A stretch of DNA of 64,000 bases, taken from contig JAUJYZ010001450.1 in assembly GCA_033675265.1 (NCBI GenBank), positions 116,001 through 180,000 on the forward strand, given 5' to 3'. The position numbers were made by a program, and so were the translations under genes. The first letter of the stretch is position 1. Each line of letters begins with the position of its first letter. Shown here one piece after another: positions 32,601 to 43,297 of the stretch. Under the pieces are notes generated by a model. That model saw nothing but the letters and a program-made list of their open reading frames with translations. It ran no database searches and was not told where the DNA came from. Source of the DNA: Actinostola sp. cb2023 (Eukaryota; Cnidaria; Anthozoa; Actiniaria; Actinostolidae).

Positions 32601-34769
32601 GTCTGCTTACGGGAATAATTCTCGTAAGCGGACAGCTCTACTAACGGACACTTTTTTCAGTTCCCGAGGGTGTCCGCTTACGAGAGAGTTGGCTGTATTG
32701 AAATTATCATGAGCTTATTGTAAGTTTTCAATAAAGACCAGTAGATTTAAAACATATTCTGATACTGCTATACCGTCTCAACTTATCTTATCAGCTCATT
32801 TCAAAACGTTTTTTTATAAGCACCTCCCGGATATAAGCCCCCCCTGTTTATAAGCCCACCCAAAAACATTTACGAACTTGTATAAGCCCAGGCCTTATAA
32901 GCATCAGTTTATGGTAGTCATTCATGTATAGAAAGCTGTTTACTGTATGTAAATACACTTTACTAACCATATACTACGGTAAGTACATTGCATTGAAAGG
33001 GTAATATTTATAGGAAATTATTACTCAAGTTTCTTTTTTGAATGTGTATGGTTATCAGTTTACTCTTTTACTCCTCCCAGAGCTTTGAAAACGGAATAGC
33101 TATCTACGGGCGGCCACTACTCTGTGTGGGGACACAGACAGAGGATTATGGTTGTAGTAATGGTTGTACGTCTGAACACTTAGATGGTGGTTTGATGCAG
33201 CCAAACAATGTTGTCACAACAGAAACTCAATCAGAGAATCATGCAGATAATATGAGTACTTCCACTTGTTTGATGAGCCAAGATTGTAATCTCGATGATG
33301 AGAAGGATTACTCCTCTATAGAAGGTTTGCTGTCCAAAATATGTGCAGAGATACCAACATTGTATACAGATGAGAGTGAAGTATTTAATGGTGACAGTGT
33401 AATCCATGGAATGATGGACAGCCCCAGAGCTTCTTCTATACACGAGAGTGATGAAAATGTTCACATTGACACTGATATTGTGTGTGACAGTAGTCCAGCC
33501 TTGAATGGAAGGCTTGAGAAATCCACTGAATTCTTTACTGTTTCTTCAGTTGTAGAAGGTGAAAAAAGCTGTATGGATGAGGTATCCCAAGATTTATTAC
33601 CATCTTTCAACCATGACAATAGTGAAGATTCAGTGGAAACTGTTTCAGATGTCATTCCTAAGAATATGGACCATAGTTTGAAGTGTGAGTTATGTGACTC
33701 TTATTTTGGGACAAGTGAAGAATATTATGAACATCTTCAAATGCATTGCAGTGTAACATCATGTAAGTGTCCCTGTGATAAAGCATTCAAAACAAGGGGA
33801 CATATGCTGAGTCATTTACGAAGTCACACCACGAAAACTAAAGGTAGTGGCAGAACATCAACAACTCTTCCTTCTGAACTGGACATTGATGTACACGTCC
33901 AATCTCCTACTCATACCAAACGATACAAATGTAAAACCTGTGGGAAGACATTCGTTTATCAGAGTTGTTTTAAAGTCCATGAACGTATTCATACAGGAGT
34001 AAAACCATACCAATGTAAAACCTGTGGTAAGGCATTTACAAAGCAATGGTTCCTCAAAGTTCACGAGCGTATTCATACCGGGAATAAACCATACCAATGT
34101 AAAACCTGTGGTAAGGCATTTAGGTTGCAAGCTAACCTCACCGTTCATGAGCGGATTCATACTGGGAATAAACCATACCAATGTAAAACCTGTGGTAAGG
34201 CATTTACACGGCAATGTGACCTCACCGTTCATGAGCGCATTCATACTGTAAAGAAACCATACCAATGTAAAACCTGTGGTAAGACATTTAGACTACAATG
34301 GATCCTCACCGTTCATGAGCGCATTCATACTGGGATTCAACCATACCAATGTGAAACCTGTGGAAAGGCATTTCCACATCAAGGTAACCTCACCGTTCAC
34401 AAGCGGATTCATACTGGGAATAAACCATACCAATGTAAAACCTGTGGTAAGGCATTTGCACATCAAGGTAACTTCACCGTTCATGAGCGGATTCATACTG
34501 GGAATAAACCATACCAATGTAAAACCTGTGGTAAGGCATTTCTACGGCAAAATGACCTAACCGTTCATGAGCGGATTCATACTGGGAATAAACCATACCA
34601 ATGTAAAACCTGTGGTAAGGCATTTGCACGGCAAGGTGACCTCACCGTTCATGAGCGGATTCATACTGGGAATAAACCATACCGATGTAAATCTTGTGGT
34701 AAGGCATTCATCACGCAAAGTCACCTCAGCCGTCATAAGCGGATTCGGCATACTGGGAATAAACCATAG
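29615..34769 (+). CDS. WZ-C: WW plus C2H2 protein, shortened by a nonsense codon
   Basis: Coding exons 29615-29728 (WW domain) and 33081-34769 join in phase 0 and predict 600 residues. After the acidic region come CELC (canonical) and a damaged second finger in which the isoleucine codon is missing (CPC in place of CPIC), then ten tandem fingers. The frame stops at TAG 34767-34769, inside the linker GNKPY, where all other copies have TAC or TAT. Finger-like sequence continues behind the stop, so the copy once had more fingers. A protein with about 11 working fingers could still be made. Confidence 0.75.
30437..30543. mobile_element. 107-bp palindromic MITE, GGCCCGGTTGTTCGAAAGG ends
   Basis: Near-perfect hairpin. 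CAG flanks both sides (30434-30436 and 30544-30546), while unit B has a single CAG in the same place (GGATACAGATGTCTG, about 21660). This gives a clean 3-bp target duplication. Confidence 0.8.
30991..32914. mobile_element. TA-flanked element, CCGTAAACTGCCGCT ends (WZ-C intron), carrying a nested element
   Basis: Same family and same TA site as 22259-23697 in unit B, so the insertion predates the B/C split. Its extra length is explained by a 498-bp element at 32198-32695. Confidence 0.8.
32198..32695. mobile_element. 498-bp TA-flanked MITE with CTCTCGTAAGCGGACA sub-repeats
   Basis: Ends CAGTCAACTCTCCGCTAACG and the complement of CGAGAGAGTTGGCTG, with TA at 32196-32197 and 32696-32697. The unit B copy of the host element is uninterrupted here (about 23479). 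Each end holds several TCTCGTAAGCGGACA units, as in the related 36808-37335 element. Confidence 0.85.
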
Positions 34770-35250
34770 CGATGTAAAACCTGTGGTAAGACATTTAAAC
34801 ATCAAGGTAACCTCACCGTTCATGAGCGGATTCATGAGTGGTAAGGCATTCACGCAAAGTTGCCTCAGCGGTCACGAACGGATTCATACCGGGAATAAAC
34901 CATACCAATGTAAAACTTGTTGTAAGGCATTCATCACGCAAAGTTGCCTCAGCCGTCACGAACGGATTCATACTGGGAAGAAACCATACCAATGCAAAAC
35001 CTGTGGTAAGGCATTCTTCACGCAAATTTGCCTCAGCCGTCACGAACGGATTCATACTGGGAAGAAACCATACCAATGTAAAACCTGTGGTAAGGCATTC
35101 ATCATGCAAAGTTGCCTCAGCCGTCACGAACGGATTCATTCCGGGAATAAACCACATCAATGTAAAACCTGTTGTAAGGCATTTACACATTAAGGTAACC
35201 TCACCGTTCATGGGCGGATTCAAGACTAAAACCGTGTGGATACGATGGAA
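34770..35250 (+). pseudogene. Decayed zinc fingers behind the WZ-C stop
   Basis: One finger continues in frame ([18 protein letters not shown]) up to a second stop. Then a deletion shifts the frame at about 34836, and four further fingers ([11 protein letters not shown] type, linker TGKKPYQC) read from 34840 to TAA 35191-35193, followed by a broken last finger and the unit-common 3' tail. This is the former end of the WZ-C array, no longer translated. Confidence 0.8.
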
Positions 35251-35258
35251 TGCGAAAT

Positions 35259-36113
35259 AGAGTACCGAAGTGATGACGTCATAAAAATATAATTTTCGCT
35301 TTATCAACTTTCGATCCCCGATTTCGAAAGAACATCAATAAAGAAGCTTACATGCCAAATTTGAGACTGAGCAATCGGTTAAAGGGGCACTGTCACGACA
35401 CGCGCATGCGCGAATCTTGGCTTCAATCTTGAAATCGTTGACCAACGCTTTCAAGAAAACCGAGGAAAATTCAAATTCAGTGTGTTAATATATCGAATGA
35501 TATCATTGTAATCCTTGCACTCTAGAAGATTATACTTGTTCAGTTATTTAGACTGATTGTTATTTCGTATTTGTAGGTAGTTATGTTTGGTTTGAAGGCC
35601 AATTTTATACACTTTTTATTTAATCGGCGAGAGCGATGGCGATGGCTTCTCATGGCGGCCGCCGGGATGTAGTGGTTGACAACGAATGTATTCAGGCGAC
35701 GGGTTTATAAGTTTTGGTTTACTGGGAAGATAAAATACGGTTATACTACAGATTCTGAGTTCGCTATACTTCTTTTTAATAGCTCTGGAGTACCAAAGGA
35801 GGTAGGAAAGTATTTTTAAAATACATATAAAGCCGAATGACAACAACGTCGTTACAACGCGTTATGCGTTCATTGACTTATTCTGACTCGAATTATTATG
35901 TTCTCAAGAAAGAACTTGTATATAATGTATTCCTTCGAGTTCATTTATATAACTCCCCCACACAAATCACTGTAATATATTCAACTGGCCATATCTCGGC
36001 CGCTATTTAACTGATTGCTCTCAAACTTGGCATGTAAGCTTCTTTATTGATGTTCTTTCGAAAGTTGATAAAGCGAATATTATTGTTTTCGTGACGTCAC
36101 ACTTCGGTACTCT
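35259..36113. mobile_element. 855-bp element with AT target duplication
   Basis: Inverted ends AGAGTACCGAAGTG and CACTTCGGTACTCT, with arms of more than 100 bp (GAACATCAATAAAGAAGCTT and complement). AT stands on each side (35257-35258 and 36114-36115), while paralogues read GCGAAATTTCGGCC with a single AT. AT duplication is known for ISL2EU elements; that assignment is inference. A TTAAAGGGGCACTGTCACG-type insertion appears to be nested near 35383. Confidence 0.75.
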
Positions 36114-36157
36114 ATTTCGGCCTAAGACACGGGTACAAAGGCCACAATCTCAAATAC

Positions 36158-36800
36158 ATGGAGAGAGAGAGACCAAGGGAGAGAGACCAAGGGAGAGAGA
36201 CCAAGGGAGAGAGAGAGAGACCAAGGGAGAGAGGGAGAGAGACCAAGGGAGAGAGACCAAGGGAGAGAGACCAAGGGAGGGAGAGAGACCAAGGGAGAGG
36301 AGAGAGACCAAGGGAGAGGAGAGAGAGACCAAGGGAGAGAGACCAAGGGAGAGAGACCAAGGGAGAGAGACCAACCAAGGGAGAGAGACCAAAGAGAGAG
36401 GGAGAGAGACCAAGGGAGAGAGAGACCAAGAGAGACCAAGGGAGAGAGACCAAGGGAGAGAGACAAGGGAGAGAGACCAAGGGAGAGAGAGAGAGACCAA
36501 GGGAGAGAGACCAAGGGAGAGAGACCAAGGGAGAGAAGGGAGAGAGGAGAGAGAGACCAAGGGAGAGAGACAAGGGAGAGAGACCAAGGGAGAGAGACCA
36601 AGGGGAGAGGGAGAGAGACCAAGGGAGAGAGAGACCAAGGGAGAGAGAGAGACCAAGGGAGAGAGACCAAGGGAGAGAGACCAAGGGAGAGAGACCAAGG
36701 GAGAGAGACCAAGGGAGAGAGAGAGACCAAGGGAGAGAGACCAAGGGAGAGAGACCAGGGAGAGAGAGGGAGAGAGCCCAAGGGAGAGAGAGACCAAGAA
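36158..36800. repeat. 14-bp GAGAGACCAAGGGA minisatellite expansion
   Basis: The WZ 3' tail normally has one to three such units. Here they expand to about 45, with GA-run variants. Long purine-rich frames on both strands are by-products of the repeat. Confidence 0.9.
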
Positions 36801-36807
36801 AGGACTA

Positions 36808-37335
36808 CAGTGGAACCCCGCCTAACGGACACCCCGGTATAACGGACACCCCGGTATAACGGACACCCCGGTATAACGGACACCCCGGTATAACGGACAG
36901 TTTTATAGGTCCCGGCGGAAAGGTGATACATTTTCTGTTAAAAAGACGCCGTTATAAAGGACACCCGTTATAACGGACAACGGACACTTTTTTACAGCCC
37001 GAACAGCAACATTTAATACAAATTCAACCCCGTTATAACGGACAGTCTGAGTACAATCTTTCGCTACACCATTGCGCTAATGGTTGCACTAATACGATTA
37101 AAAGTTTAATATCCGTCTGGATATCGTACGTGACAAGAGCTCGCCACAGTGACGCTAAGAATTCACATGAAGTTTGTACAAGACAGAAACGCAAGCTAAG
37201 ACTACAGTATGTTCAGTGTACAGTCTTCTTTTTATTCTTCTCTACATTGTAAGAAACCCCGTTATAACGGACACCCCGTTATAACGGACACTTTCTCTGG
37301 GTCCCTTCGGTGTCCGTTATAACGGGGTTCCACTG
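36808..37335. mobile_element. 528-bp TA-flanked MITE, CAGTGGAACCCCG ends
   Basis: Inverted ends CAGTGGAACCCCG and CGGGGTTCCACTG, TA at 36806-36807 and 37336-37337. The empty site (GGACTAACTTG) is seen in the other units. ACCCCGGTATAACGG units repeat near the left end. Typical of non-autonomous Tc1/mariner elements. Confidence 0.85.
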
Positions 37336-37575
37336 TAACTTGTTCTTGTCCAGTACTGCATGGATAACGATTCTTCATTGCTCAGTTATATTTTATTAAT
37401 TGTAAAAAACATACATACATACAATATTAAACTTGTGATCCTAAAATATATTGAGTTACAGAGGTTACCTCAAACGAGTCCGTAATACTGACGCTAATCT
37501 ACCTATATGTTTTGTGATTTGCTATGACCTTCCATTTATAATGATGGTGTTATGTTGTTAAGTGAGTACAATAAA
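37336..37575 (+). other. WZ-C 3' UTR end with poly(A) signal
   Basis: The unit-common tail resumes after the insertions, and AATAAA lies at 37570-37575. Before these insertions the tail was about 350 bp as in WZ-0. Confidence 0.5.
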
Positions 37576-37699
37576 GTTGTTAAAGTTAAAATCATCAGAA
37601 TGCAGATGTGTCAGTCCGAGCAAATGGAACGCGCCCTTAATTACAACAATTGTTTCTAAGCATATTCACTTTAATGAGAAGAAAGAAGCTTACAATTAA

Positions 37700-38894
37700 A
37701 GGGGAACTGAAGGAAAATTTATTTTCTCAAGAAAGTTAGATATGTCTTATATTAGCATTACTTGAGTATTAATTTTTGCAAATATTTCTTAGATATCAAC
37801 ATAATTTACGTTCAATATGATATATCATCCGCCATTTTGCCGTTTTACCGTCGGCTCAGATATTTTTGTTTGTGACGTCGTTTGTGGGGAATATAGTAAA
37901 ATCCGCTCACAACATTCTCTCGGCTACCAGAAAATACAATGTATTTATAATTACTCTACATTGTGAGTGCACTTTCCCTTGGGATAGGTGACGTCAGACA
38001 TGGGGAATAATTACTGAAGTGAGCCTCGCTCAATTCAGCGGTAATCCATGTCTTTTTACAACTAAAACTCAAGTTTCTTCTCCATAAAAATAAAATTAAG
38101 GAGAAAAACTAGTGATATTAAGTTACTACGTTTCGATGACATCTTGTCATCATTATCAAGTAAAGTGAGATGAATAATGAGTAACATATAAGTTATGTAC
38201 GAAATTTACATAATTAACATAAGAATAGTGTTCAATGTTCAATGGAGTTCAGTGTTAGTTAAACAAATACTTTTGCACGGATGGAATCCGACTGAATGTT
38301 AAGCTTCGGCTGTTCTTTTTAATTAACAACATCTCGTATATGAGGCAGTCCAACTTTCCTTGGCACTTCTTGAGGATGGAAAAGTTGTCAGTCAGGTCCA
38401 AGGCTTTAGGGTTGACATTATGACCGCTTTGTAGATGTTTGCCGATTGTAGAATAACGGTGTTCACTAATCCGGTTATTCTTCAATCGGCAAACATCTAC
38501 AAAGCGGTCATAATGTCAACCCTAAAGCCTTGGACCTGACTGACAACTTTTCCATCCTCAAGAAGTGCCAAGGAAAGTTGGACTGCCTCATATACGAGAT
38601 GTTGTTAATTAAAAAGAACAGCCCGAAGCTTAACATACTATTCTTATGTTAATTATGTAAATTTCGTACGTAACTTATATGTTACTCATTATTCATCTCA
38701 CTTTACTTGATAATGATGACAAGATGTCATCGAAACGTAGTAACTTAATATCACTAGTTTTTCTCCTTAACTCTATTTCTAAAGTTACCCTTATAAGAAT
38801 AAAAATAAAAACAATTGGAAATTATTTCACAAAATGAATGTACACAACATCTCTTTGTTTTTATCTATAGATACATTTAGGCTTCAGTTCTCCT
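37700..38894. mobile_element. 1.2-kb TTAA-flanked element containing inverted Penelope-like fragments
   Basis: Ends AGGGGAACTGAAG and the complement of CTTCAGTTCTCCT. TTAA at 37696-37699 and 38895-38898, single in the (inverted) unit B spacer. TTAA duplication fits piggyBac or Kolobok; the choice is open. The 675-bp palindrome at 38096-38770 is nested inside. Confidence 0.7.
38096..38770. mobile_element. Head-to-head pair of Penelope-like retroelement 3' ends
   Basis: The arms are inverted copies. In the right arm the plus strand, and in the left arm the minus strand, read IGKHLQSGHNVNPKALDL, ILKKCQGKLDCLIYEMLLIK and PKLN. The left arm continues to a QSDSIRAKVFV-like end (after a one-base deletion). 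This is the pattern of the C-terminal GIY-YIG endonuclease region of Penelope-like elements. The left arm has about 70 bp more than the right. A short stem GATGACA/TGTCATC followed by GAAACG lies in each outer arm. Confidence 0.75.
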
Positions 38895-38995
38895 TTAACT
38901 GTTTTTCACATTACTATGTGATGTTTTTTAGGAAAATTGCTTGGAGCCTATTATTAGTACGTTATTCAAATATAGTTTTACGTCTTGGTCATCCA

Positions 38996-40192
38996 CTAAA
39001 CCGCGTCCTCGTCCACCTTTCCTTCCAGTGGGTCTTGTTCTAGGGCGTGGCCTTCCAGTTGGTCTTGTTCTGGGGCGTGGCCTTCCACTTGTCTTGTTTT
39101 GGGGCGTGGCCTTGCACTGGGTCTTGTTCCGCTGAGCTTTACAGTTGATCTGCTCTTTCTATCCTGGTCGTTATATTCGTTATTCAATGCATGGAACTCA
39201 TCTCGGTTGTCCTCGTCATCAGCTAGAATTCCAACATTACTCAGAATTGTAATTGCACTACACAATGCAATTGTAGCTAATCTATCCAATTTTACGGCAC
39301 GTTTGCAAAAATATTTGATGGTTAACCGGTCTAGCGCTACGACCAGCCTGGCGAAAAGAGCTGGTCGAGCAACATTGTTACGTCATGACCATTACACCCT
39401 GACTTTGTTCATACTTCTAAAGATGCATGGAATACTGACGTTGAAAATTCTATATTCTGAAATCTCTCAAAATTGAGAATACTTAACTAGCCGACCTGTG
39501 TCCATTAGTTGATCTTCGTCGACCGCCTTCTCGTCATCTGGTGCAAATAGAAAGATAAATTAACACAAGATACACATAATGTACGCGGAGTGTATGAGCG
39601 AAAGCGTGCTGATCCCGAGCGTTGAGCGCCATCTTTGAAAACGACGATTCAACATGACAAGGAATTACGGCTCAGCCATCCGTTGGAGAGTCGAAAGTTT
39701 AATTGATAGAAGCCAATACTATCGAAACGATTTGGGCGTTTGAACTTCTGAAAACCGCTGTAAGGCGAATGGGAACGATTACCGTTACCTGTGGTCATAA
39801 GTTGATCTTCGTCGACCTCTGTCTCGCCATCATCTAGTGTAAAGAGAGAGATATATTAACACAAAACAATACACAAACTGAACGATTATTACGACTTTGG
39901 ACAACATAATTGCATGCATGTAATAATGCAATAATGCTAACGCCGACCGTATACTAAACTTATCCATTCGAAACGATTTCTTCTCGTGTGAAAATGGACG
40001 ACAGGATATGAGCTTTACTGTCCATCTGCCAGCATCTGATATCTTACTAGCATCGCAATTTTGAAACGAAATGAAATTATAGTGCGACTTACCCAACAGG
40101 TCTTCTAAGGGCTCTTCAATGTCTTCAAAGTCATCGAAAGGCATTGCAATAGCCAAACCAATGACCAGCCACAGAACAAGCACAGATTTCAT
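38996..40192 (-). CDS. P3: secreted acidic-cationic Pro/Arg protein (complete frame)
   Basis: Minus-strand exons 40093-40192, 39789-39833, 39496-39537 and 38996-39336, all GT-AG and phase 1, total 528 nt (175 residues plus stop). Exon 1 gives a signal peptide (MKSVLVLWLVIGLAIA) then acidic MPFDDFEDIEEPLEDLL. Exons 2 and 3 give DGETEVDEDQLMTT and DEKAVDEDQLMDT. Exon 4 gives LDRLTIKYF, ILADDEDNRDEF, KSRSTVKLSGTRPSARPRPK and then, after a one-base deletion in the repeat, the EGHAPEQDQL frame with stop at 38996. A TATA box lies upstream. No homologous family is recognised. The design resembles pre-pro cationic peptides, but the Arg/Pro repeat is reduced here to about one unit. Confidence 0.65.
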
Positions 40193-40206
40193 CTTGCAGG
40201 TTGCAC

Positions 40207-40715
40207 CAGGGGTGGATCCAAGTTTTTGTCAAACAGGGGGTTGTGTTGCGGCCGTTGTGTTGTGTGAGCGGCAAAGCCGCGAACTACTAGGGGGGTGTTG
40301 GGGCATGCCCCCCCCAGAAAATTTTGAAATCTACAAGCTCTAAAATGCAATTTTTAGAGATCTGGAGTTGTTTTATTAACACAACAAAACGCAATTTTCA
40401 GTAAAATTTTGAGTTTATTGGACATCCAACAAAGATGCTTGAAAGAGTCTTCTTGGGTGAGCTTACAAGTATGAAGGCTTCACATACGTTTTTGACGCTA
40501 AAAACGGCAGGTTCTTTCTGTTATCAGTCAAACCGGCCTCGAAGTCGAACGGTCGTGTAAACAGTATGAATGAATTATATTATTCTTACGAGGGAGAGAG
40601 CTGAAAGTGCAAGAAAGAACTACGCCGGGACAGACATATCTATACAAGCGGTATTAAAAAAATATCCATAGGGGGGGTTGCAACCCCCAGAACCCTCCCC
40701 CTGGATCCGCCCCTG
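40207..40715. mobile_element. 509-bp hAT-like MITE in the P3 5' leader
   Basis: Ends CAGGGG(T/C)GGATCCA and the complement of TGGATCCGCCCCTG, with inner GGGGCATGCCCCCCC. In P1 and P4 the leader reads TTGCACTGTAACTTGC without interruption; here GCAC stands on both sides in an imperfect duplication. It sits between TATA box and start codon, so it lengthens the 5' leader unless removed. Confidence 0.75.
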
Positions 40716-40793
40716 TCAGCACTATAACTTGCTTCTACACGTTCTTCTACGATGTCCAAACTTGTGTGGTGATTTTGGGAGTTCTTCCTAGAA

Positions 40794-40799
40794 TTTATA
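40794..40799 (-). promoter_or_regulatory. TATA box of P3
   Basis: TATAAA on the minus strand in the same GCGGGTATAAATTC context as for P1 and P4. The insertion at 40207-40715 now separates it from the start codon by about 600 bp. Confidence 0.6.
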
Positions 40800-41298
40800 C
40801 CCGCGCTATATAAAGGCAGTATGATTGTGCTTTATAGGCATTATTATGAAACGTCAAACGTGCACGACGAACCCAGGAGACGGTACCTCCTGGGAGTCAC
40901 ATGAAACAAATCCACATCAAATTAGGTTTGTTTGCAACCCCGCCCTCTTTACTTGTGGGCTATTCTGGTAAGGACACCAAACTACTTCAACAAAGAAACA
41001 ATTGATCCCAGTCATTTAAGTATAGTCCCACCTCTTTGATAGAGATAGCTTAGCGAGCAGATAGTTGTGCCTTGAGGGGAAATGTTTGTCATAGTTCGTT
41101 TCGGTACTGAAGCAGAAAGTCATCTCTATATAATGTAAGTGACAGTGCAACATTGTGATTGGAGAAGGGCAGTGGAAAAAGCCAAACCTTCTTGAATTCA
41201 AATGCTAAAGCTAATGAACTTGTGGCGGTCAGGCCACACACACCGGGAACTTCGTGCCCTACTCTTAGTCGAACTGTGGTGTGGGTCTTTTTTTTTTT

Positions 41299-41300
41299 TA

Positions 41301-41391
<91 letters not shown>

Positions 41392-41411
41392 ATATTATTA
41401 TTATTATTATA
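41299..41411. repeat. (TTA)n microsatellite
   Basis: About 113 bp of TTA/ATT triplets, the expanded counterpart of the tract at 3760-3852. Confidence 0.9.
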
Positions 41412-41513
41412 CAAGAATTAACCTGATTATAACCAATAATTTTAGTATTCCACTCGTGCGTCATTTTATACCATATAGGGGCAAGAGAACACGCATAATA
41501 TGCCAGCGTATTA

Positions 41514-42124
41514 CCACAGGCTCACCAGCCTCTCAGTTTGTGTATGATTGGAGTTATTGGGCTTCCTGTGTCTTATTTGGGGGCTGTTTGTGTATTGGGC
41601 TTCCTGTGTCTTATTTGATCGGCCGGCCGTTGAAATAAAGCCGAAATATGGCCGTGAATTCACCTGTAGAATCCTGTCCTTTTGATATCTTGAATTTCTA
41701 AAACTGCTTTCAAAACAAAGATTAATATCTAATTGAGGCCTGTGTGTGGTTTATTTAGCGATTAGAGCGAGTTTTTGGGAGAGAGAATAGTTCGCTCCCC
41801 AGAGAGAGGAAGAAACACATGTGTTTCTTCCTCTCTCTGGGGAGCGAACTATTCTCTCTCCCAAAACTCGCTCTAATCGCTAAATAAACCACACACAGGC
41901 CTCAATTAGATATTAATCTTTGTTTTGAAAGCAGTTTTAGAAATTCAAGATATCAAAAGGACAGGATTCTAGAGGTGAATTCACGGCCATATTTCGGCTT
42001 TATTTCAACGGCCGGCCGATCAAATAAGACACAGGAAGCCCAATACACAAACAGCCCCCAAATAAGACACAGGAAGCCCAATAACTCCAATCATACACAA
42101 ACTGAGAGGCTGGTGAGCCTGTGG
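41514..42124. mobile_element. 611-bp near-perfect palindromic element, TATTA duplication
   Basis: The arms are almost identical over their full length (ends CCACAGGCTCACCAGCCTC), centred on AAACACATGTGTTT at about 41819. TATTA occurs at 41509-41513 and 42125-42129, but once in the paralogous site (GCCAGCGTATTACACA, about 3950). This is a complete palindromic MITE with 5-bp target duplication. Confidence 0.85.
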
Positions 42125-42433
42125 TATTACACATTAGCTCAAAAACGGCTCAAAAACTTCAGGAAACACGGAAACAAAATGAATTGCATTGGAATAATAA
42201 ACCCCTTATTTGATGGTTTGACAGATAATACTTGCGGACATTTTACTCTCATTGCTCGTATTTTTCCTCGCCCTACGGGCTCAGAAAAATACTACGCGCA
42301 ACTCGTAAAATATCCGCGTGTATTATCTGTCAAACCATCAAATAAGCTGTATACATCTAAGCTTAAACGTCCTTGTGTTTATGCCTGCAGCGCTATAGTG
42401 AAAACCAGCATTTTTAAAGCAAATACTGTATCT

Positions 42434-42745
42434 GGTCGGCATGATTTGTTGTTGGGTACCCTGTGTCAGCGCCCGCAATTCCTTCCGCTGGTTAACACAT
42501 GAGTTTACTATTTCATTGAGATTCTGTAGAAATATTAGAGATATATCGCGTTAGAAATCCTACATATTGTAACCGTTACTACACTAGATCAACCTACAAC
42601 ATACGAGTTTTGAAGTGCTCTTCGTCTCTAACGAGAACTAAGGCAAAACTTGAGAGTGAAACCGTTCAGCGTTGGCGACAAAGACAAACCTCGAGGTTCT
42701 TCTACAAGTTTGTAGTTGTGTACCGTCGAACTGCTAAAACTACCG
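42434..42745 (+). promoter_or_regulatory. WZ-D promoter/5' leader exon
   Basis: Conserved leader. The donor context is CTACCG before GTAAGT (42746), where the other units have CTACAG. Confidence 0.5.
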
Positions 42746-43150
42746 GTAAGTTTAATAGATAATACGAACATCGTTGAACGTTGCCTTATTGTATTATTTT
42801 ATAAATGCAATTCATATTTGTCACTCATGACGTGTTTAGATCAGTCAAGAAAACCATGGAGTCATCAATACTGGGTACAGATTGGATGGAGTATTATTGT
42901 AAGTCAGGAGAGCTGCTGTTCTACTATAACAAGGTGACAGCAGAACACACATGGCCGAACATCTCAAATGTATGTACTGTATTTGACTTGCAATGTATAA
43001 TTAGCCACTTTAGAAACGAGTGGAGGACTGGGAACGAGTTTTTAGAATTAATCTAATTAAAAAATGAACCCCATCACAAGAAAGAGCATATCAGAATTAG
43101 TAAGTTTCAGGAGATTGACAGGGTTTGGACAAGTAGCAACTGAACTGCAG

Positions 43151-43297
43151 GGCCCGGTTGCACGAAAGGTGAATAGCGCTATCCACCGGATAAGTCTTAT
43201 CCAACGGATAAAACTGATGCAGTTATCCAATAAATTTTATCCGTTGGATAGGACTTATCCGGTGGATAGCGCTATTCACCTTTCGTGCAACCGGGCC
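43151..43297. mobile_element. 147-bp palindromic MITE, GGCCCGGTTGCACGAAAGG ends
   Basis: Hairpin with CAG on both sides (43148-43150 and 43298-43300); unit A has a single CAG at about 7030. Same ends and same duplication as 30437-30543 but a different inside (ATCCACCGGATAAGTCTTATC). Confidence 0.8.

Noticed and set aside
36091..36931. RERDQGRE-type and SLSLGLSP-type long frames on both strands
   Set aside because: Products of the 14-bp purine repeat expansion in a 3' tail; no start context, splice sites or conservation.
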